In this document: in pieces, positions 7,898 through 16,299 of the stretch
How the letters are laid out: each line of letters starts with the position of its first letter
Position numbering within the stretch: position 1 is the first letter of the stretch
Assembly: GCA_943369295.1 (NCBI GenBank)
Contig: CALRMU020000001.1
Span: forward strand, 1,178,001-1,242,000
DNA from: JAKRSE01 sp943369295
GTDB taxonomy: Bacteria > Armatimonadota > Fimbriimonadia > Fimbriimonadales > Fimbriimonadaceae
Length of the DNA: 64,000 bases
Direction of reading: 5' to 3'
Notes under the pieces: generated by a model
What the model was told of the DNA's origin: nothing
The model's input: only the letters and a program-made list of their open reading frames with translations
Databases searched by the model: none
Position numbers and translations under genes: made by a program

Positions 7898-8385
7898 CTT
7901 GAAGCTTGAGGGGGCGAGCACTTCAAGCTTCGGTGTGGCCTGATACGTTTGTAGTAATCCATATGCTCATCTAAAGCCGTCTGGACTTCTTCGCTGTAGG
8001 TGAAAGCCGCTGGTCGAGAAGCTACAGCTTCAGCTTGTCAAAGAAGCTATAGATCCAACCATTCTTCTAGGGATAGCCTGGCAGGATAAACCCAGCCGCA
8101 ATCCCTTTAAGAAGCTTCTAAGAGTTGAACTCAAGGCCGTTGTCTGAAGTGAGTCTTGAGGGCTTTCAATGAACTAAGAACAGTCATTCCAAGTTTATGT
8201 GAACAGCAGATCCAGGGTAATGGCCCCCAGCCTCTATAAGAAGGCACTCGCACATAAAGCAATCCAGAACAGCTGTCACCCTGAAGGTTCTGCCGTTGTC
8301 AAGCTTTTCATGATGGAAGTAGGCACCTGGTCTGGTTAAGCAGACAGCTCCATCCAGGGCTGACGAGGAACCTTGCGGCGTCTTT
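7898..8385 (-). pseudogene. Decayed IS3-type transposase (DDE integrase core)
   Basis: The approximately 490 bases contain no open gene, yet minus-strand translation across frames gives, in order, DNGRTFRVTAVLDCF, LTSDNGLEFNS, a PGYP-KNGWI-SFFDKLKL segment and TYSEEVQTALDEHMDYYKRI followed by RPH. That order matches the DDE core and C-terminus of IS3-family OrfB. Several stops and frame changes interrupt it, and the N-terminal half and terminal inverted repeats are not seen. Borders are approximate. It shows that an insertion sequence entered the island and then decayed. Confidence 0.72.
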
Positions 8386-8631
8386 GGGACCGCCTGGACA
8401 ATTTCAGGGCAGAGGGTCTACCCACAACGGTGAAACTCCCTTGAATGACGAATCACCTCTTCACGAGGCGGTGCTGGCCCTCCCTTGTGCTTTCTCCTTG
8501 AAGCATTGCGACACAAACGCATATAGCAGCAGAGACGGGCTCTTAGAAAAGCCTCGCCCCAGCAAGTGGCTCTCAGTCCTTCTAATGGAGACGTGGACTT
8601 CCATTCTCCCTTTTGAAGCTCCTATCAAGCG

Positions 8632-9210
8632 TCACGGTCCATCGCCTGTGTGGCCACGGTCCTCATGCCCCTCGTGTTCTTTGCTTGGATCGCCTTCCTC
8701 CCGCCCATTTGGTCGAAAGACGACGACCACAGACGGAAAAGGTGCTGCCTTTGTCGCACCACTGAACTTCAGCCTTCCCTTTACGAATCGGATCTCGGCT
8801 GCCTTCAGGACGAAGTCATGCCAGTACTTTGTGTCAGTGTGAGCTGGTATTAGCAAGACGACAGTTGCGCCACTTCGACTCGAATCGTAAGCTCTCTTGA
8901 TCCATTTCTCTATGCCCCGACCATAGGGAGGATTACAGAAGCACACTCCATCCCAGGGCTGAATTAGAGCATTCTGCTCAATGGTGTAATAACGACTACA
9001 TTTGGCGTTCTCAGCCGTGGCGCAGACATCCAGCTCAAAGGCGAATTCCTCATTCAGGGCATTAAATATGTTCTGAGGCGTAGACCATTCCGCCGATTGG
9101 CTCATGAAGTGGACTGACTGTTTCCGCTTTTTTCGATCCCTGTATGCCTTTTGTCGGGCAGCGTTGCTGGCATGGATCAGTGGTCGTCCATGCTGTTTCC
9201 TTTCCGCCAT
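8632..9210 (-). CDS. Phage-type DNA N6-adenine methyltransferase (Dam superfamily)
   Basis: This 192-residue enzyme would methylate adenine in DNA. It matches the phage_N6A_MTase pattern: EWSTPQNIFNALNEEFAFEL (about 41-60), DVCATAENAKC, a catalytic NPPY at residues 93-96, IEKWIKRA, a VVLLIPAHTDTKYWHDFV block and IRFVKGRLKF. The first 30 residues carry the GRPLIHASNAARQKAYRDRKK segment often fused to such phage methylases, which supports this start. In phages these enzymes protect DNA from host restriction. Here it could do so for the island or add to self-marking beside DISARM. The start codon abuts a perfect inverted repeat (9211-9235). The C-terminal tail is acidic and unconserved. Confidence 0.85.
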   Translation of the reverse strand: MAERKQHGRPLIHASNAARQKAYRDRKKRKQSVHFMSQSAEWSTPQNIFNALNEEFAFELDVCATAENAKCSRYYTIEQNALIQPWDGVCFCNPPYGRGIEKWIKRAYDSSRSGATVVLLIPAHTDTKYWHDFVLKAAEIRFVKGRLKFSGATKAAPFPSVVVVFRPNGREEGDPSKEHEGHEDRGHTGDGP

Positions 9211-9235
9211 TTCGTAACGATTTTATCGTTACGAA
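9211..9235 (-). promoter_or_regulatory. Perfect 10-bp inverted repeat abutting the methylase start codon
   Basis: TTCGTAACGA and TCGTTACGAA are separated by five bases, and the repeat ends on the base before the methylase ATG. In the mRNA this would fold into a hairpin in place of a ribosome site. As DNA it would be a good operator for a dimeric repressor. No Shine-Dalgarno fits between it and the start. The following stretch to 9530 shows no gene. Confidence 0.5.
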
Positions 9236-9530
9236 ACCCTGTTGAGGGGACAGGTGAGGACTCTCGCTCCATGATTCCGTCACTTGTTTACCGAAGCATG
9301 TCCTACTCCGAGCATTTCTTCATCGGTCTGGGCGAATTGATAGAGTGATGAATATGTCAAAAATTATACGGTGATTTACTGTCTGAGGAGGTGCGTGGAG
9401 AGGAAGTGAGGTCAAGGCACGTTGCAACTTGAATTCTGGAGAATGTTTGCCCAATGTCAGCAATGAAGCTTCAGAAGCTAATACACTACGATCAGGCCAA
9501 GTCTTTGGTTTTGGGGTGAGCGTCCGCTGT

Positions 9531-10211
9531 TTAAGGATCTGATTGAGGCTTGGGCAAACGGTCCTCTTTGCCTCTAATCACTGTCCTCCTTCTAGGGGAA
9601 GTCAAAGCCTCAAGAGGCTTCATGCCAGATTTGAGCCTGTCACCAATAGTTTGGAATGAAAGTTTATATACATTTGCGGGATGGTCTGCTAGCTCTCTGA
9701 GGGACATCTTGGTGCCATAGAAATCTATCGCGCCCTTTTGCCCTGGATGACTGGTTGTCAGAGTTGTGTGAGGCAAGAAAACCAATTTGTAGTGCTCTCT
9801 CTGATCGATTCTTAGAGTCTCTTCGTCAATCATCGATTTGATGTGAGCGAGTAGCCTTCTGCGTTGCCTATCTTCCAACATGAATTTGTCCGCATACCAG
9901 GTTTCAATTTTTCCAGGGTTGACTGCAACTAAACCAATGACCTGTTCATCCCAATCTTCGGGTATGTCGCTTAAAGTCAATGGTATCTTGCGTTTGATGG
10001 CTAAGTACGACTTCACCATGGTTTCTGGTGCAATCTCTCCTACCATCAAACGATATTTAATGGCTTCGATTGCCGCCTTGTATAGAAGTTTCTGGTTAAA
10101 TCCTTTGAGTGAATCTGATCTGCAAATTCTCCGTAGCTGGGTCACCCAGTCCCGATCAATTATATTCGCTGCATCAAGCAGCCGAGTCAATTCTGATTCT
10201 AACTTTTTCAT
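9531..10211 (-). CDS. Hypothetical protein with C-terminal DNA-binding-like motif
   Basis: Not recognised as a whole. The 226-residue product is mostly helical and charged. Its C-terminus (SLRELADHPANVYKLSFQTI, then GDRLKSGMKPLEAL) follows the pattern of the small helix-turn-helix repeats seen in phage and homing-endonuclease-associated proteins, in which a recognition helix is followed by RL..G...EAL. That suggests a DNA-binding regulator or accessory protein. I chose ATG 10211 over GTG 10217. About 150 bases upstream is a near-consensus promoter on the same strand whose -35 box lies in one of four repeated GCTTGACAAT sites, so expression is probably repressor controlled, possibly by this protein itself. 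Confidence 0.55.
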   Translation of the reverse strand: MKKLESELTRLLDAANIIDRDWVTQLRRICRSDSLKGFNQKLLYKAAIEAIKYRLMVGEIAPETMVKSYLAIKRKIPLTLSDIPEDWDEQVIGLVAVNPGKIETWYADKFMLEDRQRRRLLAHIKSMIDEETLRIDQREHYKLVFLPHTTLTTSHPGQKGAIDFYGTKMSLRELADHPANVYKLSFQTIGDRLKSGMKPLEALTSPRRRTVIRGKEDRLPKPQSDP

Positions 10212-10364
10212 TGTCACATTCTCGTTTCATGCAAGTCCCAACCTGGAAAGGCTAGGGGCCGTTTCCAGCAACCCTTTGGGAAGGACATGAATTCAGTAAC
10301 ACACTGACAAAATACATTTCGTGCATTTTTCGTCCATCTGCTGCAAGATTCTTGAGAAAAGAGA

Positions 10365-10393
10365 ATAATATTCTCTCTGCCACCGATTGTCAA
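10365..10393 (-). promoter_or_regulatory. Consensus sigma-70-type promoter for the 9531-10211 gene
   Basis: On the minus strand TTGACA (10393-10388) and TATTAT (10370-10365) are spaced by 17 bases, close to the ideal housekeeping promoter. The -35 hexamer is embedded in a GCTTGACAAT repeat and the -10 in a small palindrome (GAGAAT-AAT-ATTCTC, 10361-10375). Expected transcription start is near 10358, leaving a leader of roughly 145 bases. Confidence 0.6.
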
Positions 10394-10557
10394 GCTAAAT
10401 GGGTCTGGCTGGCTTGACAATACGACCTTTTTGCCAACAATCCAAGAATTGGCACACACGGACATTTAGCTTGACAATTAGAAGGCTCTTAGGTTCAAGT
10501 GAAGAGGCAAGCAAGTTGTTCCGAGAAGATAACTGTCGGCTTAATTGTCAAGCAAAT
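10386..10557. repeat. Four GCTTGACAAT operator-like repeats in two orientations
   Basis: ATTGTCAAGC or its complement occurs at 10386-10395 (+), 10412-10421 (-), 10469-10478 (-) and 10544-10553 (+). The first and third extend to a perfect 15-bp inverted match (ATTGTCAAGCTAAAT). Nearby, TTAGGTTCA (10489-10497) and TGAACCTAA (10558-10566) form another inverted pair. The first copy covers the -35 box of a promoter. The arrangement suggests cooperative binding of one regulator or a replication/segregation-type site. Confidence 0.6.
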
Positions 10558-10632
10558 TGAACCTAAATCGAACGGTCCCTATTGATATTGATTATAACAA
10601 AATGAAAATCAATTTAAGATCAAAACAAAGCA

Positions 10633-10858
10633 TGATCAATACCGCGTGAGCGGAAGGAGCGTAGCGACTGTAGCGAACTAGGTATTGATCATAATTTAAC
10701 GAAAATCGTGACTTTTTGATTTTCAGGTTTAGCAGATCATCAAAGCAGCTTCGCTTCGCTTCAGCGTGCTTTGATTCAATCACTCTGATTTCATGATCAC
10801 TCCATCTGCTGCTCGCTTCGCTTGCTTAACGCAGATTCCGTTCTCCATGAAATCAGAG
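10633..10858. repeat. Cluster of three long inverted repeats with GCTTCGCT-rich loops
   Basis: Three exact inverted repeats lie in tandem: TGATCAATACC/GGTATTGATCA (10633-10643, 10681-10691), ATCAAAGCA/TGCTTTGAT (10739-10747, 10767-10775) and CTCTGATTTCAT/ATGAAATCAGAG (10783-10794, 10847-10858). The enclosed loops share GCGAAGC/GCTTCGC words (AGCGTAGCGA, GCTTCGCTTCGCTT, GCTCGCTTCGCTTGC). No open gene overlaps them. They could be interspersed palindromic repeats, structured RNA, or protein-binding sites. Confidence 0.6.
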
Positions 10859-11309
10859 TAAGTTGATTGTTGGCATTTAGTCTCATTTTTGATCAAGACC
10901 AGATATCTATAGCCAAACAGGAATTTAGGCAGTACAACTAATCAAACCATTCAAAGTCAATGTTGCCTTCAGTTGGCTTCATGCGGCTCTTTTGTGGCTA
11001 AAAGTGGATGTAATGCCATGAAGGGTAGTGGAATCGCTCTATGAGGCGATTAGAGGGCAAAAACAACGTGTTAGGAAGTAAGAAGGTGTTGTTTGTTTCC
11101 GTTCACCCATGGAATTGTGAGCGAAGCGAACTTTGAAGCGTTAACAACGCTTCGATGCCCCACCCCCCTCATTTGCGCCCGTCCCCCCGCCCCTATGATT
11201 TTTGAACACCAGAATTTGCTTTGAATCGAGCGTATGCTGGAGGGAGGATGCGAATCACCGTGTTTTACACTAATCAGAATCTTCATTCTTGGGAAGAGTT
11301 ACGGAGCGT
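10859..11309. other. Gene-free stretch with one small hairpin
   Basis: No supported gene. An 8-bp inverted repeat GAAGCGTT-AAC-AACGCTTC lies at 11135-11153, preceded by GTGAGCGAAGCGAAC (11117-11131), which echoes the GCGAAGC words of the repeat cluster at 10633-10858. A C-rich tract follows at about 11158-11192. Confidence 0.5.
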
Positions 11310-11768
11310 TTATTTTGAAGCAGAACCCATTTCACGGATCTCAGCGGCCACAATTTCGGCCGCTTCGCTGATGAACTTGGGCAAAACTGATGCCAGGCGC
11401 ATCTCCATGTTTGGCGGAAGAGAGATTTTCGCCTGTCTCAGAGCATTAATGGTGGAAGGCAGCCAAGGTTTGTTGATGCTCTGCTGCGGATACTCGGCAA
11501 GGATTGTGGCGGTAACCAAAGGATCGCACTGCAGGGTGTCAATGGTCGCTGACCAAACTGAAAGTTCCGCTAAAGTGATTAGCTGAGTGCCATGGAGACT
11601 TAAGCTTGAGAGAACGATTTCAACGGCGTCGGCAACGATGGCGTCAATCGGACTGCGCCGTAGGATGGTTTTAAGGCACAGATCTTCTGCCATATAGTCT
11701 TTTACCCTTGCGTCCGCAAGTAGTGTGAAATTAGTAAGCATCCATGTGCGACAGTTCACTTTTTCCAA
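11310..11768 (-). CDS. Hypothetical protein, about 150 residues
   Basis: Unrecognised. The product is helical with several hydrophobic heptad-like stretches (ADAVEIVLSSLSLHG, KFISEAAEIVAAEIREMG) and no signal peptide or membrane segment. The frame starts at TTG 11768; an ATG at 11741 is an alternative, and neither has a convincing ribosome site. A TTTTACGACTT motif at 11770-11780, also found in triplicate at 13015-13040, lies directly upstream. A competing plus-strand frame (11221-11586) looks less protein-like. Coding status is uncertain. Confidence 0.42.
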   Translation of the reverse strand: MEKVNCRTWMLTNFTLLADARVKDYMAEDLCLKTILRRSPIDAIVADAVEIVLSSLSLHGTQLITLAELSVWSATIDTLQCDPLVTATILAEYPQQSINKPWLPSTINALRQAKISLPPNMEMRLASVLPKFISEAAEIVAAEIREMGSASK

Positions 11769-11902
11769 GTTTTACGACTTCGTCAGACACTGAATCTCTG
11801 ATTTTCCAGGTTGACTGGACCAAGCCCAACCTAGGGGCCCCACCCCCTGCCTCTAACTTCTAAGATCAAGGGGCCTGCTCCGTCTATAGGTTAAGGAAAT
11901 TA

Positions 11903-12928
11903 TCAGGCCTTTTCAGATTCAGGAACAAGCCTGACCTCAGTCTTCCCCAGTGATCTATCAAGGAGTCTCTTGGGCAGCCAGGATGGAGGAATTGTCGAAC
12001 CAGTAGAATGCCGCCAAGCTTCATCAATGGATGTCAAGGTGCAGTCCACAGCTTTATCCACCAATTGCATGGTGATCTCATGAAATGTTTCATCTTTGAT
12101 GATCCCTTGCCTAGTGGGCACATCACCAGGACTGCAATGTACAAACGCATCTCTTCTCGGTTTCACATATTCAAAGAGTTCGACCATTGAATCCGTCTCT
12201 ACCATAGGTGCCTTGTCCTGGCGAGTCATACCTGGCAGGAGCAGAAACCTTTTTCTGAGAGGTGTCATAGTTTCTTCAAACGGTTTTCTTTCCTGCGTCG
12301 TAATGTCGGGATTCATGTGAAGGTGCTCTGTGGCCAGTCCACTAACGAAAGCCTCGATCAGATTGAAGCAAGTTAGTATCACAGTTCTCCCGAGGGACTG
12401 CCGTGCCTCATCAGATATCGAAAGATCTCTTGCCATCAGTGAGTCACAGTCAGCAAACAGCTGATAGTTTAGGATGAGGTCTTTGGCCAGGTGGTACTCG
12501 GCGTGTCGGATACCTGCGCCTGCGACAAACCCTTGCAGGACAACAAATGCGTATGAGGGGAGGGTCATTATCTCGCGATGCCGCAAGGGACCTAGCACGC
12601 TTTCGACGTCGGCTACACGTCCGAGTGTATAAATTCCAAAGTCAGTCTTCTCCCATTCCCGACAATGCCCAAGGAGCCAAAGCTGGGCTTCTTCTGAATC
12701 TAGGCGTTGAAGTTCAGAAAGGCATCTGGAAGCCATGAGATTCCTCAACATGAAGCATTTTGTAATCCCTTCCTTCAGTTCATTCACTGTGGGCTTTGAA
12801 GCTCGGGGAGGGAGAACGTCTGCTTCAGGCGAGAAGCCGCCACAGATACCATTCATGATAAGTAGGGCGGCTTCGATCCTTCTAGCCGCCTCTAATAACT
12901 GAGCTTGACCATATCTTTGGTTGTTCAT
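11903..12928 (-). CDS. Putative HEPN-motif protein divergent from DISARM
   Basis: The 341-residue protein is mainly helical. Its C-terminal half carries a HEPN-like arrangement: a hydrophobic helix (TVILTCFNLIEAFVSGLA), a variable charged region, and KPRRDAFVHC, an R-x4-H motif with R259 and H264, followed by a helix with the pattern MQLVDKAVDCTL. I do not recognise the N-terminal part. HEPN proteins with this motif are commonly RNases or RNA-binding components of defence systems. It is divergently oriented from drmD, with a 281-base intergenic region holding three TTTTACGAC repeats, so its expression may be linked to the DISARM operon. The assignment rests on one motif and helix pattern, so it is weaker than for the 6278-7630 gene. 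Confidence 0.55.
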   Translation of the reverse strand: MNNQRYGQAQLLEAARRIEAALLIMNGICGGFSPEADVLPPRASKPTVNELKEGITKCFMLRNLMASRCLSELQRLDSEEAQLWLLGHCREWEKTDFGIYTLGRVADVESVLGPLRHREIMTLPSYAFVVLQGFVAGAGIRHAEYHLAKDLILNYQLFADCDSLMARDLSISDEARQSLGRTVILTCFNLIEAFVSGLATEHLHMNPDITTQERKPFEETMTPLRKRFLLLPGMTRQDKAPMVETDSMVELFEYVKPRRDAFVHCSPGDVPTRQGIIKDETFHEITMQLVDKAVDCTLTSIDEAWRHSTGSTIPPSWLPKRLLDRSLGKTEVRLVPESEKA

Positions 12929-13014
12929 TTACTCACCGAGCTGAAATTCGCTGTATCTCCTCAGAATCGCTTCATCTGACTGAAGCCTAATTTGGGCAGA
13001 ATCAGTATCCTCTC

Positions 13015-13040
13015 TTTACGACTTTTACGACTTTTACGAC
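13015..13040. repeat. Three tandem TTTTACGAC repeats in the intergenic region before drmD
   Basis: TTTACGAC at 13015-13022, then TTTTACGAC at 13023-13031 and 13032-13040, form a 9-base-period array, followed by TTAATTCGAC. A single copy, TTTTACGACTT, lies upstream of the gene at 11310-11768. Location between divergent genes suggests a regulator binding site. No clear -10/-35 pair was identified for drmD. Confidence 0.5.
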
Positions 13041-13209
13041 TTAATTCGACGTCAGAAGGCGTAAATTTGCGGGCGCTTCCCATACGGCTCTTGTCCGCGG
13101 CCGTGCTGACCAGTGAACTAGATGGGAGAGCTGGGAGGCTTCAAGTAGACCAGCATATTCTTCGGTAAATTGAGGCAGCGTATCTTGCCTAGAGGGTATA
13201 TCACCAGGG

Positions 13210-16200
13210 ATGGGCAGCCCGATCCAAGGTCAGTCTAGTGTCCCAGCTGTCGGACAGCTGGCTTTGGTCAGGGGGCGCAGGTTCGTCACTCGAAGTGTCT
13301 CGGGCCTTCAGGTTGGGCTAAAGTCGCAGCATCTTGTCCAGCTGGCCAGCGTGGACGACTCTCTCGGCGATGAGATGACCCTGGTCTGGGAGGCAGAGCC
13401 AGGCGCCCTTGCACTGGACTTCGATGCCCTCCCAAGTCCAGAAGGGCTCGATGATCCAGCGGTTCTCGATGCCTTCCTCAACGCAGTTCGCTGGGGGATC
13501 GTGAACGATACGGAGCGAGGAAACTACCTGGCCCCATTCCGAAGCGGCATCCAGATCGAGGACTATCAGCTTGATCCGCTTGTAAGGGCGCTTCAGGTTC
13601 CTAGAGCGAACCTTCTCCTTGCAGATGGCGTCGGCCTCGGAAAAACTATTGAAGCGGGCCTCGTCATCCAAGAGTTTGTCCATCGAAATCGAATCCAGTC
13701 GGCCCTCATTCTTTGTCCATCTTCGCTTCAGCTCCAGTGGCAAGAGGAGATGAGGGATAAATTCGGCCTGGAGTTTAGAATCATTGACCATGAGGCCATG
13801 CGCGGCCTCAGGCGCAGGCAAGGGATCCACGCCAATCCTTGGGCAAGCTTTCCAAGGCTCATCACCAGCTACGATTTCCTCAAACAGGATCACATTCTTC
13901 GGATTTTTAGAGACCTTCTTCCAGAAGGCGCAAGTCAGTTTCCACGGCGATTCGGGATGCTGATCGTGGACGAGTGCCACAACATCGCCCCTGGAGGCAG
14001 AGGAGTCCGCAACAGCCAAAGAAGCAGCCTCGTCAAGCAGATTGGCCCTCATTTTGAGCACAAGCTTTTCCTCTCTGCCACTCCTCACAATGGCTACAGT
14101 GAGAGCTTCACCGCCCTCCTCGAACTCCTCGACAACCAGCGCTACATGAGGGGAGTGCCGATCAACAAAGATCAGCTCCATGGCATCACCATGGTCCGCC
14201 GACTTAAAAGCGATGAGGGCCTGGCTGAGAGGTTCGCTGGCCGTGAGATCAAGCCGATTTTCATTGACTACAGCGAGGACGAGCGCAAAGCCCACGCACT
14301 TCTCCAGGCTTACTCGAAATCCAGAAGGATTGGATTGAACAACAGCCAGCAGACGGCTGTAGAGTTCGTTCTCAAGACTCTCAAAAAACGCTTCTTCAGC
14401 TCGCCTGCTGCCTTCTGTTCAACTCTCGAAACCCATCTCGCCACCCTGACCACTTCCAAAGAGAAGGAGAAGAAGAAGGCTGGCCCAGGGATTCTCGCCC
14501 GCATGCTCAGAGAGATGGAGGACGCTGAGAACTGCCTCTCCGATGAAGTGAAAGACCAGGAGGAGCTGATCATCTCTTCAGTGGAACTTGCCTCCACCGA
14601 AGGGCCCCAGGCATCACCAGACCAGCTTCAAATGCTGACTGAGCTGATCTCGTGGGCGAATAGAGCCAAAATGCTCCCCGACACTCGCCTTCGCATCCTG
14701 ATCGAATGGCTGGAAGAAAACCTCAGGCCAGGTGGAAAGTGGTCGAATGAGAGACTCATCATCTTCACCGAGGCTAGAGCAACTCAGAACTGGCTTTGGA
14801 ATCAGCTTTCGCAGAAAGGCTTCGCCGCCAACGGCCGAATGGAAATGATGTTCGGCGGAATGGACCCAGTTGAGCGGGAGACCCTCAAAAACGCCTTTCT
14901 CGCCAGCCCAGAACTCTCCCCTGTCCGCATCCTCCTCGCCACCGACACTGCAAGCGAAGGAATCAACCTCCACCATCACTGCTGCCAGCTCATTCATTGG
15001 GACACTTCTTGGCGCCCCACAGTCATGGAGCAGCGCAATGGCCGAGTGGACCGCCATGGCCAGCCCAGAGACGTGACCATCTACCATTTTGCCCCCTCAT
15101 CAGCTCAAAACGAGGATGGCCGTGGCAAGGATGACCTTGATGACGATCTGGAGTTCCTGTACGCTGCTGCCCGCAAAACAGCGCAAATCAGAGAGGATCT
15201 GGGCCGAGTTGGGCCTGTGATCGCCGAGCAAATTGAGCAGAGGATGCTCGGCAAACGGGCAGTCCTCGACACGACCCTTGCAGAAGCGGAAGTCGGCAAA
15301 ATCAGGCGCCTTCTCAAGTCCGAGCAGGATCTCGCCCTACAGGTCAGCCAGCTCAAAGCCGAGTACGAATCGACCAAACAGGCGCTCAACATCACGCCAG
15401 AATCCGTCCGCAAGGTCGTGGAAGTCGGGCTCAGGCTCTCGGGCCAGCTCCCACTTCAGGAAGAGGAGTTGCCTGGCGTTGGAAAGGTCTACCGAGTCCC
15501 TGTCCTGACAGGCGCCTGGTCGGCCTGCCTCAAAGGACTTGAGCACCCCTTCACCCGTCAGGTCCGCCCTCTCGTGTTCGACCCTGACCAGGCGAAAGAT
15601 CGAGATTCGGTCGTCCTCGCCCACCTCAATCATCGACTCGTTTCCATGTCAGTCGGTCTTCTCAGAGCGGCGGTCTGGGAGAGAGATCAGGGCAAGATCA
15701 AGCGAATCGCTGTCAAAACCATCTCCAGAAGCATTCTCGATACCCCTGCCCTCATCGTCCACGGCAGGCTGCTGGTGCTAGGGCGAACCATGAAGCGCCT
15801 GCACGAAGAAATGCTCATGGCAGGGGGTAAAACGGTTGACAACAAGTGGGTCAGATTCACCGAAGCTGAACTCAAAACCATCAACGATAATCTTCACAAC
15901 GGCAGGGGCTCCGATCAGCTGGTGGCCCAGCTCAGGGCTCGTTGGCCTCAGCTTGAGCCCATCCTGAAGAGGACCCTCGAAGCACGCATGAAGGAGCGTA
16001 CGGAAACCCTCACCACCAGAATCCTTCGCAAGCGGGACAGCGAAAAGAAGGACATCGAGCAGATCCTCCTTGAACTAAAAAAGAACCTTGAGAAGGGGCT
16101 GGACCAGCCAGATCAGCTTGAACTGGACTTTGGCGAGCTGGACCGCACCGACCATTCAAACCTCCTCAAGCATCGCATCAGCCAAATCCCCGAGGAAATC

Positions 16201-16299
16201 CAAAGAGAGCAGGCCGCCCTTGATGAAAAGTACGATGAGCCCACCCCCAGGCTCTTTCCAGTCGCAATCACCATCGTCCTGCCCAAGGAGGGAATCTAG
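13210..16299 (+). CDS. drmD: DISARM helicase-like protein DrmD (SNF2 family)
   Basis: DrmD is the SNF2-type ATPase that distinguishes class 1 DISARM, a restriction-modification-like antiphage system. The 1029-residue protein shows helicase motif I GVGLGKT (K145), motif II DECH (254-257), motif III SATPHNG, motif IV-V IIFTEARATQ and ATDTASEGINLHH, and motif VI QRNGRVDRHGQ (R612, R615), followed by a long charged helical C-terminus. This order and size match the RapA/HepA-like DrmD group. ATG 13210 is the first start after the divergent promoter region. Its stop overlaps the GTG of drmMI by one base, so translation is coupled. The neighbours drmMI, drmA, drmB and drmC make the assignment firm. 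Confidence 0.93.
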   Translation: MGSPIQGQSSVPAVGQLALVRGRRFVTRSVSGLQVGLKSQHLVQLASVDDSLGDEMTLVWEAEPGALALDFDALPSPEGLDDPAVLDAFLNAVRWGIVNDTERGNYLAPFRSGIQIEDYQLDPLVRALQVPRANLLLADGVGLGKTIEAGLVIQEFVHRNRIQSALILCPSSLQLQWQEEMRDKFGLEFRIIDHEAMRGLRRRQGIHANPWASFPRLITSYDFLKQDHILRIFRDLLPEGASQFPRRFGMLIVDECHNIAPGGRGVRNSQRSSLVKQIGPHFEHKLFLSATPHNGYSESFTALLELLDNQRYMRGVPINKDQLHGITMVRRLKSDEGLAERFAGREIKPIFIDYSEDERKAHALLQAYSKSRRIGLNNSQQTAVEFVLKTLKKRFFSSPAAFCSTLETHLATLTTSKEKEKKKAGPGILARMLREMEDAENCLSDEVKDQEELIISSVELASTEGPQASPDQLQMLTELISWANRAKMLPDTRLRILIEWLEENLRPGGKWSNERLIIFTEARATQNWLWNQLSQKGFAANGRMEMMFGGMDPVERETLKNAFLASPELSPVRILLATDTASEGINLHHHCCQLIHWDTSWRPTVMEQRNGRVDRHGQPRDVTIYHFAPSSAQNEDGRGKDDLDDDLEFLYAAARKTAQIREDLGRVGPVIAEQIEQRMLGKRAVLDTTLAEAEVGKIRRLLKSEQDLALQVSQLKAEYESTKQALNITPESVRKVVEVGLRLSGQLPLQEEELPGVGKVYRVPVLTGAWSACLKGLEHPFTRQVRPLVFDPDQAKDRDSVVLAHLNHRLVSMSVGLLRAAVWERDQGKIKRIAVKTISRSILDTPALIVHGRLLVLGRTMKRLHEEMLMAGGKTVDNKWVRFTEAELKTINDNLHNGRGSDQLVAQLRARWPQLEPILKRTLEARMKERTETLTTRILRKRDSEKKDIEQILLELKKNLEKGLDQPDQLELDFGELDRTDHSNLLKHRISQIPEEIQREQAALDEKYDEPTPRLFPVAITIVLPKEGI

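Noticed and set aside
7663..7902. Plus-strand frame of 79 residues after the HEPN gene (ATG at 7720 possible)
   Set aside because: No ribosome site, no recognised pattern, and it ends at the border of the transposase fossil; too weak to call.
8290..8310. TTGTCAAGCTT near 8296, similar to the GCTTGACAAT operator repeats
   Set aside because: It lies in the coding remnant of the transposase and stands alone, so it is likely chance.
8384..8842. Plus-strand frame of 152 residues
   Set aside because: It is the shadow of the adenine methylase gene, whose motifs are clear on the minus strand.
10214..10783. Short minus-strand frames of 63 to 83 residues in the gene-free zone
   Set aside because: They run through operator repeats and palindromes and have no start signals; composition is explained by the repeats.
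10633..10858. CRISPR array in the repeat-rich zone
   Set aside because: The repeats are inverted pairs with different stems; there are no regular direct repeats with spacers and no cas genes.
11221..11586. Plus-strand frame of 121 residues opposite the 11310-11768 gene
   Set aside because: The minus-strand product is more protein-like; the plus frame has a weak start and no pattern.
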